From positions 114,759,065-114,823,064 of the forward strand of contig OX578142.1 in NCBI GenBank assembly GCA_951213105.1: a DNA stretch of 64,000 nt, written 5' to 3'. This DNA is from Amaurobius ferox. Its lineage: Eukaryota > Arthropoda > Arachnida > Araneae > Amaurobiidae. Below the pieces are notes generated by a model. The model saw only the letters and a list, made by a program, of their open reading frames with translations. It was not told the origin of the DNA and searched no databases. The position numbers were made by a program, and so were the translations under genes. Numbering within the stretch: the first letter of the stretch is position 1; every line of letters begins with the position of its first letter. Shown in pieces: positions 24,561 to 36,737 of the stretch.

Positions 24561-24629
24561 TAATGTATATACCGCATATAAGTTAATGTATATACTGAAT
24601 ATAAGTTAATGTATATACCCCATACAATT
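24561..24629. repeat. 23-bp tandem repeat, three copies
   Basis: Three copies of TAATGTATATACC plus GCATATAAGT, diverging in the second half. Confidence 0.9.
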
Positions 24630-24715
24630 ATTATTTATTAGCAGATATACCCAGTGCTGATCGTTATTTGAATGTTGGTCGAATTGTAGTAACATTCCTT
24701 TATTTAAGCATTGGC

Positions 24716-24838
24716 AGAGTCCACTTTGGCGATAAAAGTTTTCAATTTCGTCCAAGTTGCTCAGGGGTAGAGCATCGGCTGGCCAGTTCAGAGATCCAGG
24801 GTTCGATTCCCGGTTGGGGCATCAAGGGTTTTTACAAT
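24716..24838 (+). repeat. tRNA-like repeat unit, copy 1
   Basis: A tRNA-like core at 24750-24822 has GCTCAGGGGTAGAGC (D arm/box A) and GGGTTCGATTCCC (T arm/box B). The anticodon stem does not pair and the acceptor has mismatches, so it is not a convincing tRNA gene. About 35 bases upstream (CAGAGTCCACTTTGGCGATA ...) and about 20 downstream are shared with copy 2, so the repeat is larger than the tRNA part. An inverted copy of CAGAGTCCACT lies near 24920. Confidence 0.65.
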
Positions 24839-25095
24839 GGCGTCCGAACAAATCAACCCTGTTGGTTAGTGCAAAGATTTCGACGGTCTGAAAGTGACCC
24901 TAGTACGACTAGCACGGATTCAGTGGACTCTGGAAGATTGAGCGCCGACTTCAAATTGATAGGGTAACGAGCACGTAGGATAATAACCTGGGTAAAAATA
25001 GTAGTAGCAGGAGGTTAATCTGAGATAAAAATAGCAGGAGGTAGTCAGTCAGATTGTCAGTTGCCCGCCAATCTGACAGTAGAGGGTGGAAAATA

Positions 25096-25216
25096 CAGAG
25101 TCCACTTCGACAATAAGAGCTTGCAATTTCGTCCCAGTAGCTCAACGGTAGAGCGTTAGCTGACCAGTTCGGAGATCCATGGTTCGATTCCTGATTAGGA
25201 CAGCAAGATTCTTTAC
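25096..25216 (+). repeat. tRNA-like repeat unit, copy 2
   Basis: The core at 25131-25202 has GTCCCAGTAGCTCAACGGTA and GAGC, then GGTTCGATTCC. Acceptor ends GTCC/GGAC pair, but the anticodon arm is poor. The same upstream segment (CAGAGTCCACTTCGACAATA) precedes it. It lies about 382 bases downstream of copy 1 in the same orientation. Confidence 0.65.
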
Positions 25217-27940
25217 ACATTGTCTTAACTTATTTAATCAACGTGAATAATTAACCCTACAAAATTAAAATAAAAAGATAATCCCTGTTCTCTCTTTGAA
25301 AAATTATCTCCCTATGATTCTCTCTATAAAAATCTGAAAAATGAAAAATCTTGGTCCCGTTTGTAACCTAATTTACAAAAAATACAAAATGTTGGTCAAC
25401 ATAGCACAGAAAAGCCCGATAAAGTTCCTTTAAAATGTATTTTGTCCTCATATAGTGCTTAAGCACTTTGTGATAAATTGAGTGCGAAGCATGTATTTCG
25501 TAAATATTTATTATACATATTTATGTATGAACAAAGCAATACCTTAGAATAAAAAAAGAAGTTTTATTATTACGGCAACCAGACCTGTTTCTTTTCGGCA
25601 CAATTTTGTTTCTTTTCATACTTTTATATATCATTTAAAACTGATATATTGCTTACTCTATCTTCATCGTCGAAAACGTCCTTAAAATTCTTAATTTCTT
25701 TTTCAGTTTGTAGTAGGAGAAATGCTCTTGTTTGTGCCTGTCAGCGAAATAACTTGTGAGGTGTTGAACTGCCCTAACGGAAATTGAGTATCATACGAAC
25801 AAGGGTTTCAAATAAGGTAGAAAGCTGCCGGGTTTCACGATATTCTATTTAATTTTGGGGTTGCTCGAAGGCAAAAGAAAAGTGAAGGAAAGACAAGATA
25901 TGTGAAAATATTATCGTTAAATTCAGTTTAAAGAATGGATAAAAAGTGGGAAGTTTTATATTTTCCACCGACGTGTAATGGGCTTTTTTCAAACGGAAAT
26001 CCGCGTCTTGAAGTTTTCTGAATAGAAAAATTGATATTTATTTTTTGTTAACGACGACATATCAAAATTTTGATTTTAGAACATGCTGTAATTTCCCTAT
26101 GTTGTATACGTAAGATTATAGGAAAATGCAAAATGGAAGACGCTGATGAAAATGCAAAATGAAAGACGTTGATGAAAATGCAAAATGAAAGACTCTGATG
26201 AAAATGTACTGAATGGGTGACTATGATATTAAACGAAAGCATTAAATTTATGTTATTATCCATATATGAAATAATACTTTAGTCCGAAAATGAAGTTATA
26301 GTTTTCTAAATATCTTTTGATCTTCAGCTTAAAATCAACATTTTATTAACATAATATTTTTTATGGTTTTCTTCACTAACTAAGCGTTCTTTACAAAATG
26401 CATTACAATGTTTTATGCTTTAAATGTAAGCACTCTTGGATCAAATTAATTTCTTAATTACGTGATTTTAATCAATCATTCTACATATCAATTAAAACTT
26501 GCTTATTCTTTATAAAAATTATCCACTTTAAAGATTTTATGGATAAGTGTTTATTTTTACTCTTTATAATTATCGTATCGAATTCATGATAGTTTTCTAG
26601 TGCTCCTTCAACATCAATTCACGGAGCCTTTTATATATATTTATAATCTTAAAAAATAACCGAAAATCAAAATAAGTTATAAAACAAATTAAGAAAGCCG
26701 AATTGAGAAGCTGAACTAGAGGCGTAGCCAAAAGGATGTTATGACGTTGGTAACATAAATACATCGAGTCCCCATTAGCTAAAATATATTAACCATTGTA
26801 ATCCTTTATTCGATCGTCTAACCTTATCCCTTCGAATATCTTGTTTACGCCTATGAACTAAAACACTCCAATCGAACGATTCTCTAAACATTGTAATCAA
26901 ACAAAAGATGAAATGATATTTACGTTATAGAATCGACCGAACTATCCACTTTTCTTTTTAACTTCTTTTGTTTGACTGAAGCGTTTTATACTCAACCCGT
27001 AGTCAAAACCATAACCCACTTTAATTTCCTCCACCGTGAAGCCGATTTTGACTTATGTACCCTTCCCCAGGAAGGTTATGCGACCTTTTGAGAGTTATCC
27101 GCCCTTACCTGTTTCATTTGCTCCAGAAACACACTTTAGGGGATAAAGACTACAAATTTAGATTTCAACCGAGTAATTTAATGCAGTTAAACAGCCATTG
27201 TGCTTTCAGAAGAGGCGTCAATAAAGTTAAATAGGCTATTTCTCTTTGTAATGATGAATTTTAAATTGGAATGCTTGAGCTGTCAATTCATCCTATTTCA
27301 CCCAAGTTTTTTATTTTTATAGTTATGTTCTGTGGTCAGGGCCAAATAAAGCTATTTCTCTCTTGTTCTTCTCCCGAACGTGACCTGTGTTGGAAATAAC
27401 CTAACAGCTGTTTTAGTCGTAAAGAACTAAAAATAACAACCTTTACATTTACAACTAACCTTTACTAAAAATTGACCAAGGGTAGAGAACGAAGGGAAAT
27501 AAGACATTTTGGCGACTTACTAATCTTCTTAACGAACAGGGGCGGATCTCGCGTATAACAAATGGCTCGAACTGTTGTCAGTAGATGATATCCTTAGAGA
27601 GGTTCATCTCTATCTATCAGTAAGTCTGTATATCAGTAATGTTAAAATTACTCATTTTTAAGGAACATTTAAAGGATTTATATTAAATATGTCTCAAAAT
27701 TTTTACTGTATATTTCCAGAACTCTTTTAAATACTTTAACCATAGCTTTTATACATTTAACACCGTGTTATTTTTTTTAAATATCTAACTGCAACTATAT
27801 GTACTTTGTTTCAAAAACAGTAAAATTACAACAAATTTTTTGTTACTAAACTACTCTACATTAGTTTTTCAAAAAATCTCTTGGTTAAAATATGTAATAT
27901 TATGTAATTATTAAGTGTGACAAGTTTCAAACAATGTGCG
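25217..27940. other. AT-rich unique DNA, nothing recognised apart from a short tandem repeat
   Basis: I see no gene, tRNA or element ends. The 26-bp repeat at 26121 is listed separately. Confidence 0.5.
26121..26206. repeat. 26-bp tandem repeat, about three copies
   Basis: GAAAATGCAAAATG(A/G)AAGAC plus GCTGAT-type unit repeated about three times. Confidence 0.9.
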
Positions 27941-28228
27941 GCAATAATTTTTGGAAACATGTCCTTTATGGTAAATTTATCATAAATTGTTTTATTATAA
28001 AAGGTATTTATCATAAATGTTTTACTGTACGTTAGGGGGATTGCTTTCGGAAAATAAGTTTTATTAGTCTTTCTGATAATAATTTTTGCAATAATTTTTG
28101 GAAACATGTCCTTTATGGTAAATTTATCATAAATTGTTTTATTATAAAAGGTATTTATCATAAATGTTTTACTGTACGTTAGGGGGATTGCTTTCGGAAA
28201 ATAAGTTTTATTAGTCTTTCTGATAATG
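27941..28228. repeat. 147-bp tandem duplication, identical over 140 bp
   Basis: Copy 1 (27941-28087) and copy 2 (28088-28228) both run from GCAATAATTTTTGGAAACAT to TAGTCTTTCTGATAAT with no difference that I can see over about 140 bases. This implies a recent event, or an assembly artefact. Confidence 0.95.
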
Positions 28229-29920
28229 AAAATTAATCAGTTTTCTGTAATAACTTTAGAATAAATTACATAACAAGTAATACAATTCTGTATACAATAC
28301 TCAGCAAAAGTTATAAAGTTAAAAGCAACTTTGGTACATGTAGTATTAGAGCTATACTAAATATCCTTATTTTTCAAAACATGTTTTTCAAGAGCAGGCA
28401 GCTACCATCATTTGAATAACAATAGCGAGTCCCCAACCATGACATATCATATGGGTACCCAAACAGTTGTTTGTTATTGTTATCTGAGGTTAAATTGGGG
28501 GTCCTACTGGCATGGGTTCCAGAAGTGTAGGCTCCATGTGATATATCAGACTCCAACCCCTCATGAAATAAAATTCTCGCCCACTCAAGATGTTTATCAG
28601 GGAGAGGGGGGTGCGGCGTCATTCCAAACCGTAAAGTGGATCAAACTGTCTCTGGTAGATCAAACGATTAAGTAACGGGGAAAATATCTGGAAAGTTCGC
28701 GCCCTTGGTCTAGAGTTTTAACTTCACTTCTGTAATCAGCTGCCCTTAAGCCATAGCCATATATTTTGAAAGCGTTTATAGTAAAATCTATGCCATTTTG
28801 TCGTAAATTCAAGCTGTAGATTAGATTCTGAGAAGTCACAAATGCAGCTATCAGTGTTGTCAACCAGATTTGTATGTTTATCAGTTTGTGAAAGATGTTC
28901 TAAATTTGCTAAATACTGCAATGTAAACACGTAGATGAATTTATTTTCAGAACGTAAGAAATAAAAAGAAGATGGCACCTTATTTTGAACTAAGTTTGAT
29001 AACAGTGTAGGGAGTCCTTATGTGTTAAATGGGTTCAGTCAATGAATTTTTGTGATATGGCTTTCAAAACTATTTTGCAACGGATATGAGTTAGTGTTAG
29101 CGAAAATATTTGTTATATTAGTTGGAAAGAGATCTTTCAAGTTTGCAAAATACTGTCATGCGATGACAGCCACATGCAAAATTTAATTTTGTGCCATAGA
29201 GAGGTTCTAACATGTATATAAAATACGAGTGTTTTTGTGTCTGTTATCTTATATATTTGGCCAATTATGCAGAAAACTATGAACAAATAGTCTAATAAGA
29301 GTTATTTAATATCACTGGCTCTCAGCGTCGCCAGGAAAGAAAATTGAGAATGTGAATTTTCTATAGTAGATTTATTTTTGTCTTTTTTATTTGTGAAAAT
29401 TTCACTTTCTCTTTTTAAAAGTGTACATTCAAGCTATTTCATGGCAATAAGTAAATGCTCCTAAACTGACGTGAATAAATTTTGAGGAATGAATAAATTT
29501 TGAGGGTTTTGCCGTTACCATTTTAGTTAATTTCTCTGTTTATTTATTTTTTCTTCCAGGAAGCAAGAGGAGAGGGAGAATGCCAGATAAATTTATTAGT
29601 TGTTTTATATTACTGGAATATATGGCAATGGTTCTAATAAAGCGCATTTTTTAAGACAAAAATAAAATCCAATATATTGTTCTTTTCTGAATAAAAATTT
29701 TATTTAATAATTTTCTCAGGATAGGCATTTATTCGAAGAGTCAAAATCAATTCTTACGTTATGAATTTGAAGAGAAAGATTAGATTCATTAAATGAAAAA
29801 TGATTCTTCGCTTCTTTTTGTTCGCCATGTGCTAGTTCTACTTCAGACTTATAGTATATGGCTAAAATTGATTTCTTACTATCGCATGTTAGTTGATGTA
29901 AAACCGATGTTCATATTTTC
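28229..29920. other. Unique-looking DNA, nothing recognised
   Basis: Slightly GC-richer at 28410-28660. Open frames on both strands there have no recognisable domain. Confidence 0.45.
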
Positions 29921-30694
29921 TCCCTTAAGTTATAAAGATTTGCTTCATTTTCATTCATCTCGAGGGCTATAACGTACAGTTTCTTTAAATTATCTTTTGG
30001 AGAATGTTATCAAGAAATAATTCACCAATTATACATAAAGACTTCATTAATATGGCAACTTCATTTCTGCTTCTGTGGATGCTTTTGTTTCCTTTGAGTT
30101 ATAAAGATCTGCTTTAACTTTTCATTCTTCTCCTGGGCTATAACGTAAAGTTTCTTTAAATTATCTTTTGAAGAATTTTACCAATAAATAATTTGTCAAT
30201 TATGTATAAAGACTTCACTAATATATCAACTTCATTCCTGCTTTTATAGATGCTTTTGTTTCCTTTGAGTTATAAAGATCTGCTTTAACAATTTCATTCA
30301 TCTCATGGACTTTAACATAAAGTTACTTCAAATTATCTTTTGACGAATTTTATCAAGAAATAATCTACTAATTATATATAAAGACTTCACTAATATGTCA
30401 ACTTCATTCCTACTTTTGTAGACTTATATATATAAAGAATAATATGTCAACTTCATTCTTATTTTGCAGACGTCTATATATAAATACTAATATATCAACT
30501 TCATTCCTGCTTTTGTAGACGCTTTTGTTTCCTTTGAGTTATAAAGATCTTAGTTAACATTTTCCTTCATCTTCTGGGCTATAACGTAAAGTTTCTTCAA
30601 ATTATCTTTTGGAGAATTTTATCAAGAAATAATCCCCCAATTATATATAAAGACTTCACTAATATGTCAACTTCATTCCTGCTTTTGTAGACGC
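29921..30694. repeat. ~170-bp satellite, four main copies plus truncated ones
   Basis: Anchors such as (G/A)AGTTATAAAGATCTGCTT, GGGCTATAACGTAAAGTTTC, TTCAAATTATCTTTTG, TATAAAGACTTCACTAATAT and TCAACTTCATTCCTGCTTTT recur at a period of 170-171 bases (29927, 30096, 30267). After two extra truncated pieces near 30420-30510, they recur again at 30536. Substitutions between copies suggest moderate age. Confidence 0.92.
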
Positions 30695-33600
30695 AATATC
30701 ATTATTTATCATCTGAGTATATAGAACTGCTCTGGAGGGGAGCTTTCTGACTATTTAATTCATAATAGATCGATTAATATTTTTGTTATTGTTACGGTAC
30801 CACGAAAGTACCAAAACGATGTCCTTCATTATTTTCATTTTCGAAACAAACGACAAGCACAAACTCATTATCGACTTTGAAAACGACTCTGGGATTCATT
30901 CTGTAGTCTGGATAACAAAAGATAAGGCTTTTGCGAAGTAGTATCGGCTTAGACATTAACGATTGTCTCCCCGTGCACCGACTCATTATTCATTTCTTAT
31001 GTACAGAAATAGTAAATAGATAGCCATCTACAAGTCGAGGGGAATTGATCTTTACCGACGCTCGCGCGTCGTTTGTGTGTGTTTAAGAACTTTCTCACAT
31101 TAACTGATCTCTTGTCGGAAGTTTCTAGTGCTCTGAAATTGGCAAGTGGAATGCTCTTTAGATTTAAATAAAAGTTCAATTTTTTCGCGAAATTCGATTT
31201 TTTTTTTGTTGAATAAAAAATCGAATCGTAATCGAGGTTATTTTTTGGAAAGTATTGAGTATTTTAAATACATAGATATTGGCCTATATGTATAAAAGTG
31301 CAGAAACATTTTTTAGGCATGAAGAAAACATATTTAAGTACCATGTTTATATAAAATAACATTAATTAAAAAAAAGATATAAATTAATTTCATTACCGTT
31401 AGTAATATTTTCAAAAATTATTTGCCTAAATTCTTTCTGTCCCCTTACATTTAAAAAATTGTAAGTGAATGAGTATTTTGAAAAATAAAATCATCATTCA
31501 TTTGTATTTGGGTACAGCAATTTATTCACCCGCATATATTGTCGTGTTTATCACAGTCAATTGTACTGCTCTAATTCGAAAAATCGTAGTGTCAATAGTG
31601 AGTTATAGCATACCCGTGTATCCTGAGGGGTATGTACTGGGACGCAGCTGACTATGGGAGCGTATATATTTGTATTTTCTATTCTATCGACCCGATTTAA
31701 AAAATACCTACCGTGACTGCTAAAAATGAGACCAATAACTGCTGGCACCAGTACGGTGCCCACAGTTACGTGGTTATGCATTTTACATTGAATTCGTATA
31801 TGTGAGTCAGAACAAATTTTCTTCGACACAATTTAATGAATTGTTACATTGTTATGCAATCTTTTCCAATCAACTGTCGTGTATTGACATTATGATCTGC
31901 TAAAAAATAGATATATCACCAGCATTTTGTGCCACATAATTTCTTTAATTCTTTCCCTATTGTTGCATATTTCAGACATTCGAAAAGCAATCGTATAAGA
32001 TCCGAACAGTGATTACCATATTCTTCTGTAATGATGGTGATAAGAAACCGCTCAATAGGAAATATACTCGTAACGTTGAAAAGCCATCTTTGAGATCGCC
32101 GATCTCCTAAAATGCCATTGGATTGTTTTCAGGGTAGCATAGCTAAGTGTCTCTCTCCATTCAGTGCTTGGGTGGTCAAAAACGAAAGGATATGCTTCAA
32201 TGCGTAGCCGTTCTTGTGTTAACCCCATGGGGTAAAAACATCGCATTCGCTTTCAGCGGGAGTCCTAATGGCAACTAAGCTCATTGTTTGTTAAATTAAA
32301 GCCTTAATTCTTTGGCAAGGAAGTAGTTTTTACAATATTTTGCAAACGAAGTTATGAGAGTGGTAAAAGGAGGTAAGAAACATGTTTAGCAGTTTTTAAA
32401 CCGCGTTAAGTGCTTGGTATAAACATTTGTACCAGTCATTGATTCATGACTTCCTCAAAAAGCTTCTTGATTTTCTCGTTTGTAACATTTTCAAAAGAAA
32501 GAATAATATACTTCTGCTGTTGTTGCATCTTAACACTGGTGACTAAGAAAAGTTTATTCACTCAAAAATTTTAATTTGTTAAATTAAAACTTTTATTTCT
32601 TAATTTATTTTTTTTAAAAATAACAGCGTTTTGAAATCATATGTACTTTGTTATATTTGAACTGTTTTTGGTGTGCTCGAAAAATATTTTCAAAATATTT
32701 TTACTTCTTTAAAATAATTTAAGTATTGATTACATAAAATTCACCGTATTTTGATGAATATGAACAACATGGTTTTCGATATATACACAAAATTGATTAA
32801 AGAAAACTGAAATAAAGTAATAAATTTTGGTAATATCAAAATAAGATACCGCAGGGTGCGACACGAGAGAATCTACTAAATGCTAAAATACTGACATTGA
32901 AACTTTTGAAAGTACTTTTCTTTTCTTACAAAATTCCATGAGAATGTCTGACTGAGAGCAACAAAGGGGAAAAAAATCAGGAAAAAAATGTAGAAATTAT
33001 AAGCTTTATTCACCGAAAAGGAGAGAGAAAATAATAAAAAAAAGTATTTGGGGAAATAAAACTTATAGGTCTGCAAAGTAAATCGAGAACAAACATCTTT
33101 ATTTTCAGCAAAATTCCTATGAACAAGCGTAAACATTAGCTTGCCCCTCCTTTCTTCTGAACAGAGCCTTTTCGCGACTGTCCAATCTATGCTCTTGGGA
33201 AAGCGAAAACAAATATATTTTTAATTAGTGGGATGCGCTTAAGAAGGAAAAAAAAATCCAATCTTTTTTTTTTATATATATATATTCAATCTATACTCAA
33301 AGAACAATTTTTTTCACGGTTTCTTGATAAAGCGGATTGACTTATTAGGTGCCGGGGACGATTTTTCTGTCCCGTCAGTGTATTTTCGGATTTTTCTTTT
33401 TCTTTTACAACATGATTTCGGTTGTGAAAAAGAAAAGAGGATTGAAAAGATTGTGTTTTTATCTACTCACTTATCCGTTTATGCTCTTACCCAAAGAAAC
33501 ACATGTCTTTTGACTTGACTGTGATAGATTGAATAAGACTGATGACAGACTATGAATCAGCGACATATTTGTATCTTACTTATCATAAATAAGTAAAATA

Positions 33601-33729
33601 CAAGCATGTAGAGGCTCATAAATATGCATTGCTTTGACGCTGTATTATTACATATCCCAAACGTTAAAAGATAAAAAAAATTATATATTTTTGTATGAAA
33701 GTTTTTGTTCTACTATTAGGAAGTAGATT
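30695..33729. other. AT-rich unique DNA, nothing recognised
   Basis: No coding signal, tRNA or element ends seen. A T-run followed by a short TATATA tract lies near 33265-33285. Confidence 0.45.
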
Positions 33730-33801
33730 GCTGGATAACAGCTGGATAACTGGATAACAGCTGATTAACTGGATAGCAGATGGATAACGGGATAACAGCT
33801 G
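33730..33801. repeat. Short GGATAACAG(C)T tandem repeat
   Basis: About six imperfect copies of CTGGATAACAG. Confidence 0.85.
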
Positions 33802-34311
33802 TTTAAACATTTTAATAAATTGTAATAAATTTTATTATCTTCCCGTATTATCCTTGTACAACTGAACCAATGTTTCTTAAAATTTTTTGACCGTGGCCTA
33901 CTACTGTAGTGCAAAAGATTTTGTGGTCCATTTTGATAGCACAAAATGTCAAACCGGAGCACATACCTTATTTGATAGAATTTTTATGCATAATAATGGA
34001 TGTCATAAAATGTTCTTAAACTCCCATATATAATTTGATACTTCATGAAAAATTCCAGAAAGATTCTCTACATTTTTATAGTTCTGTTTGACTTCTGGGA
34101 GGACAGAAAGGTTTTCTCAAATTAGCATAAAATTGCTCTCTTTCCTTACATACTATGAAAATTCAATGCTTTACATGATGGAAATTAATCTTTATGAAAA
34201 AATGAAAATCTTAAAGATCGTGTTACTCAATATTAAGGCAAATCCATGGTAAATATGTAACGGAACTTTTGAATTTTTAATACATTGAGCAAATCTTCAA
34301 AGATTACATTA
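33802..34311. other. Unique-looking DNA immediately 5' of the Helitron array
   Basis: I recognise nothing here. The last base before the Helitron is A, as expected at a Helitron target site. Confidence 0.5.
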
Positions 34312-34333
34312 TCTATATATATAAAAATGAAAA

Positions 34334-34382
<49 letters not shown>

Positions 34383-34387
<5 letters not shown>

Positions 34388-34673
34388 ACACCATCACGGG
34401 AGAACGGCTGAACCGAATTTGATGAAATTTTGTGGGTAGCCCAGAAATAGCCCCACTTAAAATTATATCCGTGTTTTGAGTTTCTACGACCAGTGGTTCT
34501 CGAGATATTAGTAAAAAACGAAATTTTCGTTTGTCTCATCATCACGGAAAAACGGCTGAACCGAATTTAATGAAATTTTGTGAATAGCCTTGAAATATCC
34601 CCCCATAAATTTTGTCCAAGTTTCGAGTTTCTAAGACCTGGGGTTGTCGAGATATTAATGAAAAACGGAACTT
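34383..34673 (+). repeat. Two tandem ~140-bp modules in Helitron unit 1
   Basis: Module 1 (about 34383-34524) and module 2 (about 34530-34673) share TTTGTC(A/T)CA(C/T)CATCACGG, AACGGCTGAACCGAATTT, ATGAAATTTTGTG, GAGTTTCTA and CGAGATATTA. The same pair lies in unit 2 near 37796-38085. Confidence 0.85.
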
Positions 34674-34981
34674 TTTCCTAGGAGTTCTACTCCCTAACTC
34701 CGTGGTTTATCCAAACGAAAAGCTTGAAAATCGTTTGAAAGTGAATTAAAATTTAATCTCTGAGTTTGATGGGAGATTTTTTGCGTTAATTAGTCACTTT
34801 CTGAAAACATGAATTGTTTGAAACATGATTTAAAGGGGAAATCTATCTCCATGGTTCATGGTTTATTTAAAACACGCTTTTACGGAACAATGAGATGTAT
34901 AGAGAAATCAAAATCGTTATTTAATTTCGCAGTTTATGTTATAAGACATGACATATTTAACATGTTATAAGATTCTATCTT

Positions 34982-35785
34982 ATATCATGTTACTCAGAAA
35001 CGCAATTAAATTAAATCTGTCTGTTAATTTTAATAGTTATTTTTTCGATTTGAATAATAAATAAATGGATATAAAAATATATTTTAGAAAAGAACGATTT
35101 GATTTTTCTTATATCATTTTTGACTGGATAATATCAATTACGGTCTTCAGGTTTAAGAATTATTATTATTTATATTTTCGGGGATTATTGATTCAAGGAT
35201 TATTGATATTTTCAAGTTATTATGCAATTATTTTATTATGACAAAAATTGTTTAAACTCATATATTGTATGTTGTACGAATCTTCTACAAATACACGTGT
35301 ATATCTTTTAATCTACGAGAATATAAGTAGTACAGGTATATTGACATATGTTTTGATATATATTGGCATATATTGGAATCAATTACGACCTTCTGGTATA
35401 AAGAGTACGGATATTATTGATGTTTTCAATTTATTACGTCATCTCTTTTATTTTGGCAAATATTTTTGAGACGCATATTGTAATACGGGTAATCTTCTAC
35501 TAACACATTGGCATATTTTCTGATCTGCGACAATATAATTAGTACGGGGTTGCATATATTCATTCAATTCCTATTTTTTCTTCTGTAAATTTGCTTACAA
35601 AAGGGGGCAGGATGTTTTGTTCTTCACATCTGATCGTGAAGATAATTTTGCATAGTGAGAACATATATACTTAAACTTCTCTTTAGGAGCAATAAATTTA
35701 ATATTTTAACAGAATTTGCACATGATTGCGAACTTTAAGTTTCTTTAAATTATACACTCCGTACGAATAACGGGTGTGCTGTTAG
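34982..35785 (+). repeat. Helitron internal segment A, ending in an embedded Helitron-like 3' end
   Basis: The segment begins ATATCATGTTACTCAGAAAC and ends CCGTACGAATAACGGGTGTG plus CTGTTAG. That ending is a close relative of the true 3' terminus (CCGTACGAAGAACGGGTATG plus CTGCTAG). Segment A aligns along most of its length with segment C (36738-37740). Confidence 0.75.
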
Positions 35786-36583
35786 TGGTTAATAAATTTT
35801 AACATTTTAGGAGAATATATCATGTTGCTCGGCATCGCAATTAAATTAAATGTGTTTGTTAATGCTTTTATTATTTTTTTTCGATTTAAATAATAAATAA
35901 ATGGATAAATGGATATAAAAGTATATCTTATGAATGGACGGTTTGATTTTTCTTTTAATTATATTAATTGCTGACTGCGTACATCAATTGCATTTATTTT
36001 GGCAAAGAGTTTTCAAGCTTATATCGTATTTAGCTACTAAACTCATATATTGTGTTTAGCCAATAAATTCATATAGCCGATTGTTGAAACAGAAAAAGAG
36101 TAGAGCGGGTATATCTTCTAATACAATTGTAGTGTTTTCATTTAGTATATTGAAACGGGATAAGAATGTTTCATTCAGATCTGCAAATTCAAAGCTACGA
36201 ATTTGGAGGGATATCGCTAATTTGACAACTTTTCTTAAACTTTGCCAAATTGACGGAAATGTCGCCAAATTGATATAAACGACACACAAACAGCTGCCAT
36301 AAACCTTCGGGTTGGTCGTGTGGCTTGGGTCTTCTACATATCAATGAAATTTTTTTTGTTTTGTTAGAAGAGAGTACTGAAATGATGTTTGGTTAGCATT
36401 TATCTGTCAGACCAACCATCCTACTTAGTAATACATTTAGCGAATTTTTAAAATGTCACCAAATTGATAAAAATGTTTTCAAATCTATAAAAATATCTTG
36501 AAATTGATAAAATTGTGCTACATAAATGATATTAATTGTTTTTTGTTAGGGGATAGTATTGTGATGATATTTCGTCAATTTGT

Positions 36584-36622
36584 CGCAAAGTGGAACTGTC
36601 AGTTCTACAGTCCCACTTGGCG
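36584..36622 (+). other. Imperfect hairpin inside Helitron unit 1
   Basis: CGCAAAGTGGAACTG and CAGTCCCACTTGGCG can pair at 13 of 15 positions around a 9-base loop. The same hairpin is at 39997-40035 in unit 2. Confidence 0.6.
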
Positions 36623-36737
36623 ATAAATTTGGCGATTTTTTAAAATGTCGCTAATTTGACGAAACTGTCGCCAAATGTTCCATAGAAATATAACTATTTA
36701 GACGATATTTTTTCTACCAATTTATTTGAAGCAAATG

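Noticed and set aside
24750..24822. tRNA gene
   Set aside because: D and T arms look right, but the anticodon stem does not pair and the acceptor stem has mismatches; a second similar copy nearby supports a repeat.
35248..35469. Possible Helitron protein (also 38660-38881)
   Set aside because: Short, with no Rep or helicase motifs; both copies match only because the units are duplicates.
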